From Allium sativum (lineage: Eukaryota; Streptophyta; Magnoliopsida; Asparagales; Amaryllidaceae), in NCBI GenBank assembly GCA_030737875.1, contig CM060912.1, positions 262,937,731 through 263,001,730 on the forward strand: a stretch of DNA of 64,000 bases, read 5' to 3'. Shown one piece after another: positions 25,110-36,825 of this stretch (the stretch's first letter is position 1; every line of letters begins with the position of its first letter). The notes under the pieces are model-generated. The model worked only from the letters and a program-made list of their open reading frames with translations, was not told the origin of the DNA and did not search any database. The translations under genes were made by a program, and so were the position numbers.

Positions 25110-25690
25110 AAAGGATTTCGTCCTCGAAATCTCCAAGTTAAGAAGAATGTATCCTACCATCCAATCATCCATCTACTCAACCATCATCCACAAGCATCCA
25201 TTGTCCTTAAAGGATTTCTAATGCTATATGAACATATGCAAAAGTGTGTGTACATGTTCCTTATCTACTGCAAAGATCAGGCGGTCTACTGATTCAGTTG
25301 ACCTCCTTAATGCGAATTATGTCAGTGCCATGAGTCCAACATGTATGCAGTTATTCCTAATGATACATATTATTTCTATATGGGTGCACAACCATTCACT
25401 CAAATGCAACGTCCATATGATAACACACCAAATTTCAATAAATAAACAAATATATGCAATATGCAATATGAAAGTGACTGAGCCAATCTTAGTGCCTAAA
25501 GTGTGTGTAAATGCATCCACGAGCAACCACTAGTAAACACTTATATCCACAAAACATAACATGTTTCAAACACATGTTTACAGCCATAGGATTTCTACCT
25601 AAAGACCGAAGATATACTCGAGAGGATACCCTAAATGATAGAACAAGTACGAACAAAGAGGTAGAAAAAGGAGAAGTTAATAACATACCG
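25110..25690 (-). other. 3' untranslated part of Tekay/Del-like element
   Basis: Sequence between the chromodomain end and the polypurine tract. The pol frame runs on to 25489 without resemblance to known domains, probably because the original stop was lost. No other features seen. Confidence 0.6.
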
Positions 25691-27110
25691 TCAAAAAGGA
25701 AAGGGTACAATGCATGTGTTTTCTCTTCCGTCCCCCAAGTCGCTTCTCCTTGATCATCTCCCCATTGGACTTTAACCAACTTGACCTCTCGGTTGCGTAA
25801 CTTCTTGACCTCCGATCCAAGGATGCATGTAGGAGTTCGTCTAATCATGGCAACTCGCTCTACTTCCACTTCTCTAAGCATGCTCGGCTCTACTACTTCC
25901 GCAGTATCATGTAAACACTTCCTCAAATGTGAGACGTGAAACACGTCATGAACACCACTAAGCTTCTCCGGCAACTTCAATCTGTTCGCCATCTATCCAA
26001 TCCTCTTTGTAATGGGGAATGGCCCAACGAACCTAAGTGCCAATTTCTCTATAGCTCTAAAGCGAACTACATTCCTCAATGGTGATACTTTGATAAAGAC
26101 CATGTTTCCAACATCGAACTCAAGATCGATCCTTCTCTTATCAGCATATGACTTTTGCCGGTCCTGTGCCGTCTTCATGCGCCTTCGAATCAAGTATATC
26201 TTCTCCGAAGTTTCCCTAATCATATCGGGACCAAGCAAAATCTTATCCGTAGATTCCCAACAACAAGTCGGTGATCGGCAAGGTCGCCCATATAAAGCCT
26301 CAAAAGGAGCCATGCCAATACTAGTCTAATAACTATTGTTGTAAGCAAACTCTACTAATGGAAGGTGTTCCCCCCATGTCCCTCCAAAGTCCAAGATACA
26401 TAACCTCAAAAGGTCTTCTAGAATCCGATTCACTCTCTCGGTTTGGTCGTCCGTCTGAGGGTGATAAGCAGTGCTCAAACACAATTGCGTTCCTACCGCC
26501 GCTTGCAAGCTCTTCCAAAACTCACTAGTGAAAATGGAATCTCGATCACTCATAATACTAGAAGGTATGCCATGTAAATGAACTATCTCTCGGAGATAAA
26601 CATATGCTAACCATGCCGCTGTCCTCTTACTCTTAACGGGTCTATCTACTACTACCCAAATCCCCGTATTACCCTTCCTTGACCTCGGCAACCTATCAAC
26701 AAAATCCATGGAAACACTTTCCCACTTACACTGTGGAATCTCTAAAGGGTGAAGCAACCCACTAGGCTTCTTTTGCTCAGCCTTAACTTGTTGGCGCATC
26801 AAGCATCTAGAAACGAACTCAGCCACATCCTTCTTCATTCCGGCCCAAAAGAAAACTCGCTTCATGTCCCAATACATCTTGTCACCACTGGGATGTATGG
26901 TCATCTTAGAACGATGTGCTTGTTCAAGAATTGCCTTCCTCAAACTATCATCTCGTGCTACACAAAGCCTTCCATCCCTACGCAACCAACCTTTCTCATC
27001 AATAGTATACCTACTAAGATAGCTCGAAGACTCCCCTCTTATGAGCTTGTCTACTATCTCTATCAACTGTGGGTCATCTTGTTGTGCCGCCGTACCTTTC
27101 CCACAAGCGT
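25691..27110 (-). pseudogene. pol: Integrase and chromodomain region of pol, Tekay/Del-like chromovirus (broken)
   Basis: This part of pol would insert the element's cDNA into the genome, with a C-terminal chromodomain for targeting. The frame from 27066 holds the zinc-binding domain (ILEQAHRSKMTIHPSGDKMY), but the second pair of zinc ligands is damaged: CLMRQQ where CLxCQQ is usual. Catalytic Asp in SMDFVDRLP, Asp in IMSDRDSIFTS and Glu in TDDQTERVN are present. There is an in-frame stop after AYNNSY, then MAPFEALYGRPCRSP, another stop after PFPITKRIG, then a chromodomain-like segment (LVKVQWGDD, EATWGTEEK). A frameshift near 27098 separates it from RNase H. At least three lesions make it non-functional. 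Confidence 0.9.
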
Positions 27111-28561
27111 AGGTAGCACCTCAAATGATGCCAACAAACCGGACACATAATCAATCGAGGGTCTAAAGTCAAAGGTAGAGATGTACTCTAAACTCTGCCA
27201 CTCAACAAACAAAGGACTCAAAGTCAACTTCTTTCGACTCAAGGCGTCTGCCACAACGTTACCTTTGCCAGGGGTATATGCAATCTCGAAATCGTAGGAT
27301 GCTAAGAACTCCATCCACATCTGTTGCCTTAAGTTTAAATCTTTCTGAGAGAACAAGTACTTAAGTGACTTATGGTCTGTATACAACTCAAACCTCTCTC
27401 CCAGCAAATAGTGACGCCAAGACTTAAGCGCAAAAACTATGGAAGCCAACTCCAAGTCGTGGGTAGGGTAATTCTTCTCATGGACCTTCAACTGCCTTCC
27501 CCCGTAGCATATCACCCTTCCCTATTGCATCAACACCGCGCCAAGCCCTGTCCCGCAAGCATCGGTATATACTGTGAATGGCTTACTCCCATCCGGCAAA
27601 ACTAAAACTGGAGTTGTCGTCAAAGCCCTCTTCAAACGTTGGAAAGTATCGTCATAGTCAACATCCCAAGAAAAGACCAAATTCTTCTTCGTCAATCGAG
27701 TAAGGGGGTTGATATCTTAGCAAAGTCTTTAGTGAACTTTCTATAATAGCCCTCCAAACCAAGGAAACTTCTGACTTCTGTTGCATTCTTAGGAATCTTC
27801 CAATCTTGGATTGCCACTACCTTCGCGGGATCCACAACTATCCCTTCCTTAGAGACCACGTACCCTAAGAACCTCACTTCCTTCCTCCAAAAATGACATT
27901 TGGAGAACTTAGCTTTGAGTTGATGTGCTCGAAGGCTCTCTAATACTTCCGTAAGATGTAGGGCATGCTCTTCCTTGCTTCTAGAGAATATCAAAATATC
28001 ATCCACAAAGACCACCACGAACTTGTTTAGAAACTCCCTAAACACCTTACTGATCAAGTCTATGAAATACGTGGGTGCACTTGTCAAACCAAAAGGCATG
28101 ACAAGCCATTCAAAGAAACCGTCGGGAGTTCTAAATGCAGTCTTATATATACCATCCTCAGCCACCCTCAACTGATGAAATCCAGTAGCTAAGTCCAACT
28201 ACAAGAAAACCGAAGCACCAACTAACTGATTGAACAAATCATCTATCCTCGGCAATGGGTGTCTATCCTTCTTTGTGAGTTTATTTAGCTACCTATTGTC
28301 CACACACAATCTAAGCGAACCATCAGCCTTCGTAGCAAAAACAACTGGAGCACCCCACTCCGAGATACTTCTTCTTATGAACCCTTTCTCAAGCAACTCT
28401 TTCACTTGTTTACTAAGCTCCCTCTTCTCCCTTGGAGCCATGTGGCGTACAGGCAATGCTACTGGCTTTGCATTGTCCACCAAGTATGTACGGAAATCTA
28501 TCTCATGTTTTGGAGGTAAGCCCCTAGCCTCCTCAAAGACATCTGCATACTCACAGACTAC
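27063..28561 (-). pseudogene. pol: Reverse transcriptase and RNase H region of pol, Tekay/Del-like (broken)
   Basis: Reverse transcriptase would copy element RNA into cDNA and RNase H would remove the RNA strand. Visible RT blocks in order are [51 protein letters not shown], the catalytic FVDDILIFS (YxDD-type) and [10 protein letters not shown]. RNase H blocks are [26 protein letters not shown] and [13 protein letters not shown], followed by the connecting DALSRKK motif. Lesions are stops after CVDNR (28291-28289), after ASVFL (about 28201-28199) and after AVLMQ (near 27518), and a single-base frameshift near 27700. Order and motifs place it in Ty3/gypsy. The downstream chromodomain supports Tekay/Del. 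Confidence 0.93.
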
Positions 28562-29079
28562 TCAAACAGATTGCAAATCTCCAATAGAAGTGTCAAGAGA
28601 TTCTAGGTAGCTAAGCATCACCGAACCTATAGGATCGCATGAGATATCAAGAGTATTACCCAAACTAGTCAACAGTCTAACTACCCTCCTTTCACAATTA
28701 AGAATGGCACCATATTTGGCCAACCAATCCATTCCTAGAATCAACTCATAGCCTGTGAAACCAAGCACATAAGTGTTGCATTCGAACTCAACGCCATACA
28801 CAAAAAATCTCAAACCCCGACACAACATAGAAAGATGAGCCGTACCCCCAATAGGATTTGAGACACTAACGGGATCTCTACTATACTAGTATCTAGGTGC
28901 AGAGACTCAACAATAAAAGAAGATATGAACGAGTGTGAAGTGCCAGAATCAAACAAAGTACGAACATGATGGTCATAAAGGAAAATTAAACTTTCAACGG
29001 AAATGGTTCTACCTCTCTCTTGCAGAGGTGCCATGAGAGCGTGAACTTGCCCTCCAGAAGTAGACCCTGTCCTTTGCCC
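28562..29079 (-). pseudogene. pol: Aspartic protease region of pol, Tekay/Del-like (broken)
   Basis: The protease would cleave the Gag-Pol polyprotein. The active site reads TLFDSGTSHSFISS, with the retroviral-type DSG. It follows gag in the same frame after a stop. A frameshift near 28855 divides it, and the second half continues as MLCRGLRFFVYGVEFECN and ELILGMDWLAKYGAILNC, the usual segment after a Ty3/gypsy protease. A TGA ends that frame at 28562. Confidence 0.88.
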
Positions 29080-29961
29080 TTAGGCTTGCCTCCTTGGGCA
29101 GTCTTTAATCATACGGCCTTCCTCACCACACTGGAAGCAACCCGTCTTCTTCTTCTTCCTACAGTCCTTGCTTAAGTGACCCGGTGTTCCACAATTAAAG
29201 CACCTTTTCTTCCCTTGGCCCTTGTTATCCTTACCACCTTTCTTTTGTTGTTGCTGCTGAGCTTTCTTTGGATCCACCTTCTTATCCTGTGCCTTATTAG
29301 CATTAGCACCTTTCTCCTCTTCATGAATCAGCGCCATATCAACAAGATTCTCGAAAGTAGCCCCCATAGGAATGTAGGACATAACCAACCCGTGCAACGG
29401 TTCATTCAGACCCTTGGCAATCCTCAAGGCCTTCTTATGTGGCATATTTACTAATTCCATCCCAAATCTAGCTAACTGGTTAAACTTGTTAACGTACACC
29501 TTCACAAACAAACTCCCTTGCTTCAAAGCCAAGAACCTTTCCATGTATAAACTCTCTTCTTCTTGTGACAGAAATTTCAACTTGAACCTTTGATTAAATT
29601 CCACCCATGTTTCCACTGCACGTCCCCCATTAGTTACTTCCCACCAAAAAGAAGCTTCATCCTTCATCAACCAAGCAGCTAATTGAACTTTCCTCCCTTC
29701 ATCTATCTCAAAGATACCAAATAAATCTTCCACTTCCTTGAGCCAATTCCGAGCCTCAACAAATGTCTTAGTTCCATTAAATGGTTTTCCTCCCATCGCA
29801 CGGAAGTCTTTGCATATCTTCGAAAAAGCGTCTACACGAGGAAGGGGAGGAGGAGGAGGAGGAGCGTCTGCTGGGCCTGCGGCATTAGCCTTTACCTCCA
29901 GATACCGTCTGAACTAGGCTGGTATCCGCACGCCCTCGGGTATATCAGGTTGATCAGCCAT
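29080..29961 (-). pseudogene. gag: gag of Tekay/Del-like element (internal stop)
   Basis: Gag packages element RNA into virus-like particles. The natural start is probably the ATG at 29961-29959 (MADQPDIPEGVRIPA). Codon 16 is a TAG at 29916-29914, after which the frame stays open through a proline-rich stretch. The Retrotrans_gag-like domain follows (MGGKPFNGTKTFVEARNWL, LAAWLMKDEASFWWEV, WVEFNQRFKLKFL). A glutamine/lysine-rich linker and two zinc knuckles end it: CFNCGTPGHLSKDC is intact, but CFQCGEEGRMIKDC has Arg in place of the zinc-binding His. A TAA after RRQA separates it from the protease in the same frame. Confidence 0.92.
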
Positions 29962-30153
29962 GCTGAAAGGAAAAAGGAAAGATTCAAAACGGAGAATTCG
30001 AAAGACAGATATATGGCTATTGGGGATAATGTTTTTCATAATAAACTTTTCACTTAAAATACTCTCTTGAAGACATGTTTTTGAAAATACTTCTTTCCAA
30101 AAATGCTTTTGAAAACGGTTTTCAAAATCTTTTCTCTGTTCTGGTAACCTTCA
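29962..30153 (-). other. Leader of Tekay/Del-like element
   Basis: The short untranslated stretch between the PBS and the gag start. No features beyond low complexity. Confidence 0.7.
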
Positions 30154-30165
30154 GCTCTGATACCA
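30154..30165 (-). other. tRNA-iMet primer-binding site, Tekay/Del-like element
   Basis: GCTCTGATACCA on the plus strand, two bases from the LTR boundary at 30168. It matches the plant iMet PBS exactly. Confidence 0.93.
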
Positions 30166-30167
30166 CA

Positions 30168-32821
30168 TGTAACACCCCATGTCCATTAATGTCACTCACT
30201 AAGGGAATGCATTACCTTCCATGGAGCATTATAAGCGTATATAGAGTAGAACATAACAAGACAGATATAAAGTAGTACTTAAAAATTAAAACTTCATTCA
30301 TTGTAGCGGAAAACAAAATAAGTTTGGTTACATCATCAAAACCAAATACTAGAGTCAAGTACATAAATATCCATCTTGACAAATTTATTATCAGAGTACA
30401 AAAACAAAAGCATAATCCCACTACTACAAATAGCCATAAAGGAAAAGAAAGATAAAGCTGAGCATTACTCTCAGCACTCCAAGCACTCAAACAGAAAGAA
30501 ATCCAAGCAAAACTCCACTAATTCCCACCCTGAGGACCTGGGGGGAAAAGGAAAGAATAGAGGCGTAAACAAATGAACAACGACTGTAACATAACAGAGG
30601 TAACAAGGTAAATAAGGAATAAACTGGATATAAGGAATGATTGTATCATAACAGAGGTGACAAGGTAAATAAGGCAAGTAAGATAGAACAACGACTACGC
30701 TCCTAACTACTATAAGACATGCTCTGCACCGTATTAACATACTAAAAGATGATCCCTCTTGATCAACCATAAAGATGGTAATAATAATAATGGTAGTCTT
30801 GTGTACCCCTAGCTGCTGTCATAGGTGCCACCTGCTCCTATCTCCACTAGATGTACCCACTACCCTACCCCATACGATCGGCTCCCTAACACGTAGATAC
30901 TCGTGCTGGTCCCACAGTAGGGTGTATCACTCCATAAAGTGGCAGCCCGATACTACTAAAAGGCACGGCTTATACCTACACGATGCAACAACGTCTTACG
31001 TACCAGCCTAGACCCATGCACGCACATGACCCCGTTGGACTTACACTGCCATAGCTATCCTATTATTGACCTCTTACAATCAACCCAAGTAAGCGTGTCC
31101 CGTCCTCGACCGAGTTCGAGCTCACTAAGATACTAAATGGGTTACTGGTTGAAAAGAGTCCCCACACTTGACACACGCTTCCCTCCTAAGCTTGGTACCC
31201 ACTAGGAATTCCCACTAACCCCTCTTATTCCCATGTAAAACTACATGTCTCAACTAGGTTAAGTGTTGGTTAATTCAGTATAACCGTAATCTTGCAAGAC
31301 CTCTCACATTAGATACCGTTTGCAGTTGCTGGACATGTCGGGCGGTTCCAGGCAGGCTTAGACCGCAAAACCATCTAACCTCGTGTCTTTGCCCTATTAC
31401 ATATCTAATTTTTTCCTTTGACCTCTCACATCAGATAACGTTTGCGGTTGCTAGACATGTCGGGCGGTTCCGGGCAGGCTTACAGCACAAACATATCTAA
31501 CCTCGTGTCGTAGGCATTCATTATCCTTAGTTCATCTCAAATTAGGGATTATAGTGATTCCCCATTTACCTATAAATTCCAACCCAAATTTATGTGACAA
31601 ATTCTAATCACTTTATGCCTATAATCTCAAGTTTATAGGTTATGCCAATTTTTCACCTAAACCCACTTATGCCAAATTTCACTTTTGCATGTTATAGCCA
31701 TCATCAATTTATGCCAAATTACCAATTATCACAATTTAGGCCAAATTACATATTATAACAATTTCCCAAACTTTTCCCCATCGTTCCCACGTCATTCGTA
31801 CGCATAATTCGACGAAATATGATTAGGCTCGAAGTTAGCCTAATCTTCATAAAAAGAAAAAGGAAAAGGAGAGGGAAGAGAGTCAAAACAGGCATAAACA
31901 TACGAACATAAACAGCCATGTGAACATGAATGACATATGAACATGAATAGCATATGGACATGAATAGGCATATGATAGGTTTATGTAAAAGATGACAAAC
32001 TGGCAAACTTGTTGAGATCCATTACAGGCATAATCATATGATCACAATTTACAACTTATCATAATTACTTTAGTTTAATTATCATGTGAAAGCTACATGA
32101 ACTCACAGAGATAGGTTTAAGAAAGAAGAGAACAATTATGAATTCTGATTTCTAAAGTTGATTAGCAAATCCGTTGATGTAGGCTTTGATTGTTGTCTTC
32201 CAACTTGAATTTGATTAATTAGGGGGGTGGCTAGGTCAGTTTAGGATTTAGCAGCATGGAGGCGCCATTACTTTGATTAATGAATTAGGGTTAGGTCTAG
32301 GTGTGTTTATATAGGTGTAATTGGTGAATTAGGGCCTTAGGATTAGGTTAGGTTCCATCTAAACCCTCCAAATCCGAAATACACATCACTCAGCCAACCA
32401 GATATCGCCACGTAGCCCTAAACAACAAAATTTCGTCACTGTCCAGGTCATCTTGCAGGGGTCGACCCCTATAGGGGGCTCGACACCTATGTCAACACAC
32501 CTATAGAGGGTCGACATTCGTGTCGGCTCCCCTTGTGGGGGGTCGACACCCTCTGGCTGGAATTTTCCCGTCCAGCCTCCTTCTGCTTTTGAATACTGAG
32601 TTTGATTTATTAATTATTAATTTAATTTCTTGTTTAAACTTAAATCTTCTAACCTCCATAACTTCTTCATACTGATCCGTTTTACGCAAACTCGGACTAC
32701 GGCTCAAGCAGAATTCCGAGACGAACGCAATGGCGTAACCCGTTTTACTTCGTTCTTCTTCTAAAAATTAAGTATTCTTTAATTTGTGAATTTTACTATT
32801 ATAAAATTATGGGGTGTTACA
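30168..32821 (-). mobile_element. 5' LTR of Tekay/Del-like element (2654 bp)
   Basis: Runs from TGTAACACCC to GTTACA and is bounded by the PBS and the TTGGT duplication. It is close to the other LTR once the solo LTR is removed, but with many scattered substitutions and small indels, so the insertion is older than A'. Confidence 0.93.
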
Positions 32822-32826
32822 TTGGT
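32822..32826. repeat. Target-site duplication TTGGT (right)
   Basis: Second copy of the 5-bp duplication bounding 21475-32821. Confidence 0.9.
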
Positions 32827-33491
32827 TTTCCACGAAATTTAATATCGTGCAATAATTTAATGTTGTGATTCCAATGAAACTAATTTCACCGAAAACAATG
32901 GCCGTTTGCAAAACTGGCTATTTTAAAGGCCTATATAATATCAATAAAATATTATATAAATTCCAAAATAATCAAATAAAATAATTGTAAATTATTATTA
33001 TCGTAAATATCCATATGAAATATATATACAGCTTCACATATAAATTATACAACTTAATACCGTGAATTTGAGTTATAATAGTATCCAAATTATATTAAAA
33101 GCCCTATTAAAATATTAAATAAAGGTTATTGTTTATTAACGAATTCCATAGCGATTATTTTAAAATTTGATTGGGACATAACTAACAATCTATAACATGA
33201 AATCTAGATTTTTCTCTTCCATATGAAAATTGTAATCAACTAGATTCAGATGTTTCTTGTTTCACAAAAATCTGACTTATATCAGATCCTGTATATTCAA
33301 TTTAAGTTCAAAACTCAATATTACGAACTATCGCACAATTTTGAGCTCATTTTAAATTATATATAAATTTAACGTTCAAGCTTCGTTTTAAATAAATGAA
33401 TTCAATATTAAAAACCAATAATATTCCAAATAAAATATTAAAATAATAAATTAAATTAAATATTTGGCTACCAAAAATATGGGCCATTACA
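32827..33491 (-). mobile_element. Old A-like giant LTR relic, LTR-start half
   Basis: Diverged from but collinear with 1400-1862 of family A. It has the ACCGAAAAC...CGTTTGCAAAA module, GAATTCCATAGCGA, CATGAAATCT, GTTTCACAAAAATC, GTATATTCAATT and ACGAACTATCGC blocks in the same order. It ends GGGCCATTACA at 33491, in place of GGGTTATTACA. This is the LTR start in minus orientation. With 20461-21474 it forms one old LTR split by the chromovirus. Confidence 0.7.
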
Positions 33492-34571
33492 GAAGCTGCT
33501 AACTGGACTCTGGGTTAAACATTAATCTATGAATGTAGATAAAATTGAATAAACATCGAACAAAAGTGGGAGTTTTTGAATTGGTATTATAATTTCAGCA
33601 AGCATCTTATAAGTTTACAAAGTCCCAAGTAGCAATTATCCAAATATGGCTGCATAAAGCATAAAAATGTCACCAGTTCATATAAGAGGTAGAAGCTGTA
33701 AAACGAAAATGGTTTGCCAACGTTAGAATAAACCATAATTTTTGGTTTTTATATGAAAAAAAAAGGAGTGGAAAACTAGAAGGAAGAGCGAACTAGCCTT
33801 GTTTGATGGTTCACAGAGAAGTATAGATGAGACAGTTACACATGCAAGTCGAAGTGGAGAAATAAAAGCAGTTTTAGCATATGTGTAGGAAACAAATTAT
33901 GAATCGGTAGGAGAAGAGAGCAAGAGGATCAAAAGGGATAAAATAGAGGAGGGAACATATGGATTTTAGAAAAAGTAGAGAATACGCAAATGGTATGTTA
34001 TTTTGTAAAATAGCATGATCCGAAACTGTCAAGTAAAAGATAGATTTAGATAAAGATAAAGATAATTGTGACATGATAGTTTAAAATCGAAATTCGAATT
34101 TTGATAATGAAATGATTTATGATATAAAATTATGAAGTTGGATTTTAAATCCAATATCAAACTATTTTGAGATATGATAGTGAAAATTTCTGCTGCATTT
34201 TTTCAACGGTTCAGATTTATGATATAAATTGTCACATGTTCTCAAAAATCATGTATAACGAGAATTTAAAGTTTTATGCATAATTCACACAATGAAAGCA
34301 TTAAAAATTCTAATATTGTTTTAAATAAACAAAAAATCTAATCAATATGTCCCTAATCAAAGTAGAAAAAAACATGGTAGGATGTTGTCTAGGTCATACA
34401 AGATTCAAAAAAGATGTTGTCTAGGCCATATAATTTTGAGGATGTATTCACGATTTGTTGCATATTATTTTGAGGAAGTAACCGTAAAAGAGTACATGGA
34501 CCCTTTTGGAAGGTGCAAAAATGAGGAGGTAACTGTTAGTCATCAAAAATAGGGAAAAAATTAAGAAATAC
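33492..34571. other. AT-rich sequence, nothing recognised
   Basis: No open frame of note, no repeat array and no known motif. It may hold further introns or downstream sequence of the transposase-like gene at 34572-35430, but I see no convincing exon. Confidence 0.5.
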
Positions 34572-35430
34572 CTGTAGCGTATTACCACGTGGAGTCGTTG
34601 GTTCTTCCGCTGCATTTTGTTTCCATTGATATTTAAAAATGTGCTAATTAGTTTTTAAGCGCTTTGCAATTACTCATGAATACATTAAATCAGTTATAAT
34701 TTACAACTATGAACATATCAGAGAGCTATTTCATTTGAGTCTGTAAGGTAGAAATTTGATTTTCCATTTCCCGTACTTTTTTGGAACTACTCATATGAGC
34801 TCCTAAGTGAGTCGGTGCAACCCCAAAACCAAGTCCTCTTATTCTACCTCTTTGTTCGCGACCAAAGACCTTTGATACACCATCTTCATTCAATGATATC
34901 ATTCCTTGAGAATTTTGGGAGTTTTTATACTCTTTTATCTTGGCCTATAAATTCAAATAAACATTTTTCATATGTCGTAATTCAATGTAAGGTTTATATA
35001 TTGGAGCTAACTATGAGAACATATCCCAAATAAAATATACAAAATTCAATTTGATGGAAATAAAAGAAATAAAAAAAACCAAATTAATTAAAGAAAGGGT
35101 AAAATAAAATCAAAACGACAATGAAGAAATAATTTAATGTGTATATATCCTTACTATGTAATCGGCGATAATAGAATTCGGTGGCTCTTCATTTTTCTTT
35201 GTATGACCGCTACACCACAAATCCTCCCTACTGATATCTGATGACAAGCCACTTTCTTCTTTCTACACAAAGAGCTTAGAAATCTCAAACTGTATTGGAT
35301 AAATAACTTCTTTAGACAGTGATAATGAATTAATTTTATAAGTTATTTTTCTTGTCATATCATCTGCTAGTCTTGCATACCCCCTTTCGGCTAATAGTGT
35401 GTAGAACTATATTCTTTGCTCATAAAACTT
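34572..35430 (-). pseudogene. Transposase_24 (Ptta/En-Spm) gene remnant with introns
   Basis: Minus-strand exons can be traced. Exon 35262-35155 (preceded by TGTAG, ending before GTAAGG) reads KEESGLSSDISREDLW and on to NSIIADYI. After an intron ending TTTATAG, exon 34944 to about 34729 reads VSKVFGREQRGRIRGLGFGV, then THLGAHMSSSKKVREMENQI and a coiled-coil-like tail. Exon 34643-34572 (between TTAG and GTATTT) reads KYQWKQNAAEEPTTPRGNT. All junctions are in phase 0. Upstream scraps near 35430-35340 include AERGYARLADDMTRK. The RGRIRGLGFG block is characteristic of the plant transposase family Pfam calls Transposase_24. A TAG interrupts the tail at 34728-34726. I see no terminal inverted repeats, so I treat it as a remnant. 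Confidence 0.6.
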
Positions 35431-35679
35431 TGTATTTATTTCTTGTCAACTGCATAAAAAAAATTCATTCAAATTAAGTAAAATAAAATTCAATGAAAAC
35501 CTTTTAATTGTAGTCATCAAAAGAAATCCAACTACCTCAAACTCTTAAGTTAATTTTTCATTGCCAAAATCATTCCACACTTGAGCACTCTTAATATTAT
35601 TTGGTTTTATCATGTCTACTTTGCTGGAAACATCGGGACTTCTTGCTGCAGCTTTTATAGCTTTAACTAGCGTACTGCT

Positions 35680-35850
35680 ACAATTATGGAATAATATCAT
35701 TAATGATATTTATTCCCCACATTATGACATACCATTTATACGTACTGCTACAGTTATGGAATGATCTCATTAATGATATTTATATTATTCCCTCATATTA
35801 TGGCATAAAATTAATGATATTTATTCCTCAAATTATGGCATATCATATGC
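35680..35850. repeat. Short imperfect tandem repeat
   Basis: Three degenerate copies of a unit around CATTAATGATATTTATTCC followed by TTATGGCATA, two of them with CGTACTGCTACA alongside. Possibly part of the LTR of the copia remnant next to it. Confidence 0.6.
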
Positions 35851-35876
35851 AGGAATTGACTTAGAATATGTCAATT

Positions 35877-36065
35877 CTTATCACGCCCCCTTAAAACGGA
35901 CGGCCAAGATGAGAGACCGATTTTGCTAACTAATGTTGTGAAAGAGGTTCGTGGTAGTGGCTTGGTGAGGGCATTTATAAATTGGCATAGGGAACTCAAT
36001 ATTACATGGAGTTTGCCTAAGCCAAGGCATACCCAATAATGCAACGACAATAATAAAGTCCTCAT
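35877..36065 (-). pseudogene. Ty1/copia RNase H C-terminal fragment
   Basis: A minus-strand frame of about 60 codons with the end of a copia polyprotein: FINALTKPLPRTSFTTLV followed by SKIGLSSWPSVLRGRDK and a stop. The usual family pattern here is DxLTKPLxxxRF...LxxKIG. The fragment starts abruptly near 36065, with no further pol sequence upstream, so it is a 5'-truncated relic. Confidence 0.7.
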
Positions 36066-36480
36066 ATAGTTAGAACAAAGTGTTGTTTGATAATTCCTAA
36101 CAACTGAGATTAACTAACAATATGGAGTAGCTTGTAGTTTTGTGTACATAAAAGTGGAATACGCAGTCTTCATATGCGAAGGGAAGACAAAATATGTGAA
36201 ATCTAAATAGCAGGACACACGGTGAATATTAATAGGTACACGAACGTTTGTGAAAGGAAACACTGGGCATACATAAACATATAAAAATGTAAAAGATAGA
36301 AGTTAAACAGGCTGAAGATATTAAAATATACACGAATATAAATATACATGCGAACATACAGGAATATAAAAGATAGTAACGACAAAGTACTATGGTATGA
36401 GTCGTATGACGACACTTTTGTAGATAAAAAATAGTCATCAAAAGTTGGATATATTTAGCAGTAGGCGCAGTGTATCGACA
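36066..36480. other. AT-rich sequence, nothing recognised
   Basis: No gene, repeat array or LTR end could be supported here. Confidence 0.4.
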
Positions 36481-36613
36481 ACCCTGCTTTTTAAGTTAGG
36501 GTATTTTTTCATTTTGTCCCCCTTTTTTTCCTCACTAATAGTCCACTTTTTGAAATTATCGTAAATATAGTCCACTTTTGGCCAGCTCAGCGATGAGTTG
36601 GCTAGATTGTACT

Positions 36614-36825
36614 GGCGCAATCCAGGATTGCGACTATACACGTATACAACTTATATTGTACTGGCTCAATCCCGGATTGCGCCTTATATTATTAAAGAGA
36701 AATCAGCTCCCTATTTACTTATAGGCGCATTTCTGGATCCCGCCTGTAAGTAAACAGAGAACTAATTTGCTCCCCGATCTCTTTCTCCCATTTAAATACC
36801 TGGGGCACAATCCAGGATTGCGCCC
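36614..36825. repeat. Four dispersed imperfect palindromes (GGCGCAATCC/GGATTGCGCC)
   Basis: Imperfect palindromes at 36614-36632, 36663-36683, 36724-36744 and 36801-36825. Each pairs a GGCGCAATCC-like arm with a GGATTGCGCC-like arm. Spacing is about 50-77 bp. The last lies just after a TATTTAAATA box. Confidence 0.75.
36789..36798 (+). promoter_or_regulatory. TATA-like box
   Basis: The run CATTTAAATACC could act as a TATA box for the open frame at 37142. A pyrimidine- and CAAC-rich leader-like stretch follows. Sequence inference only. Confidence 0.35.

Noticed and set aside
26749..27150. Plus-strand frames of 60-130 codons over the chromovirus pol region
   Set aside because: Shadows of the minus-strand pol sequence, which has clear RT, RNase H and integrase motifs.
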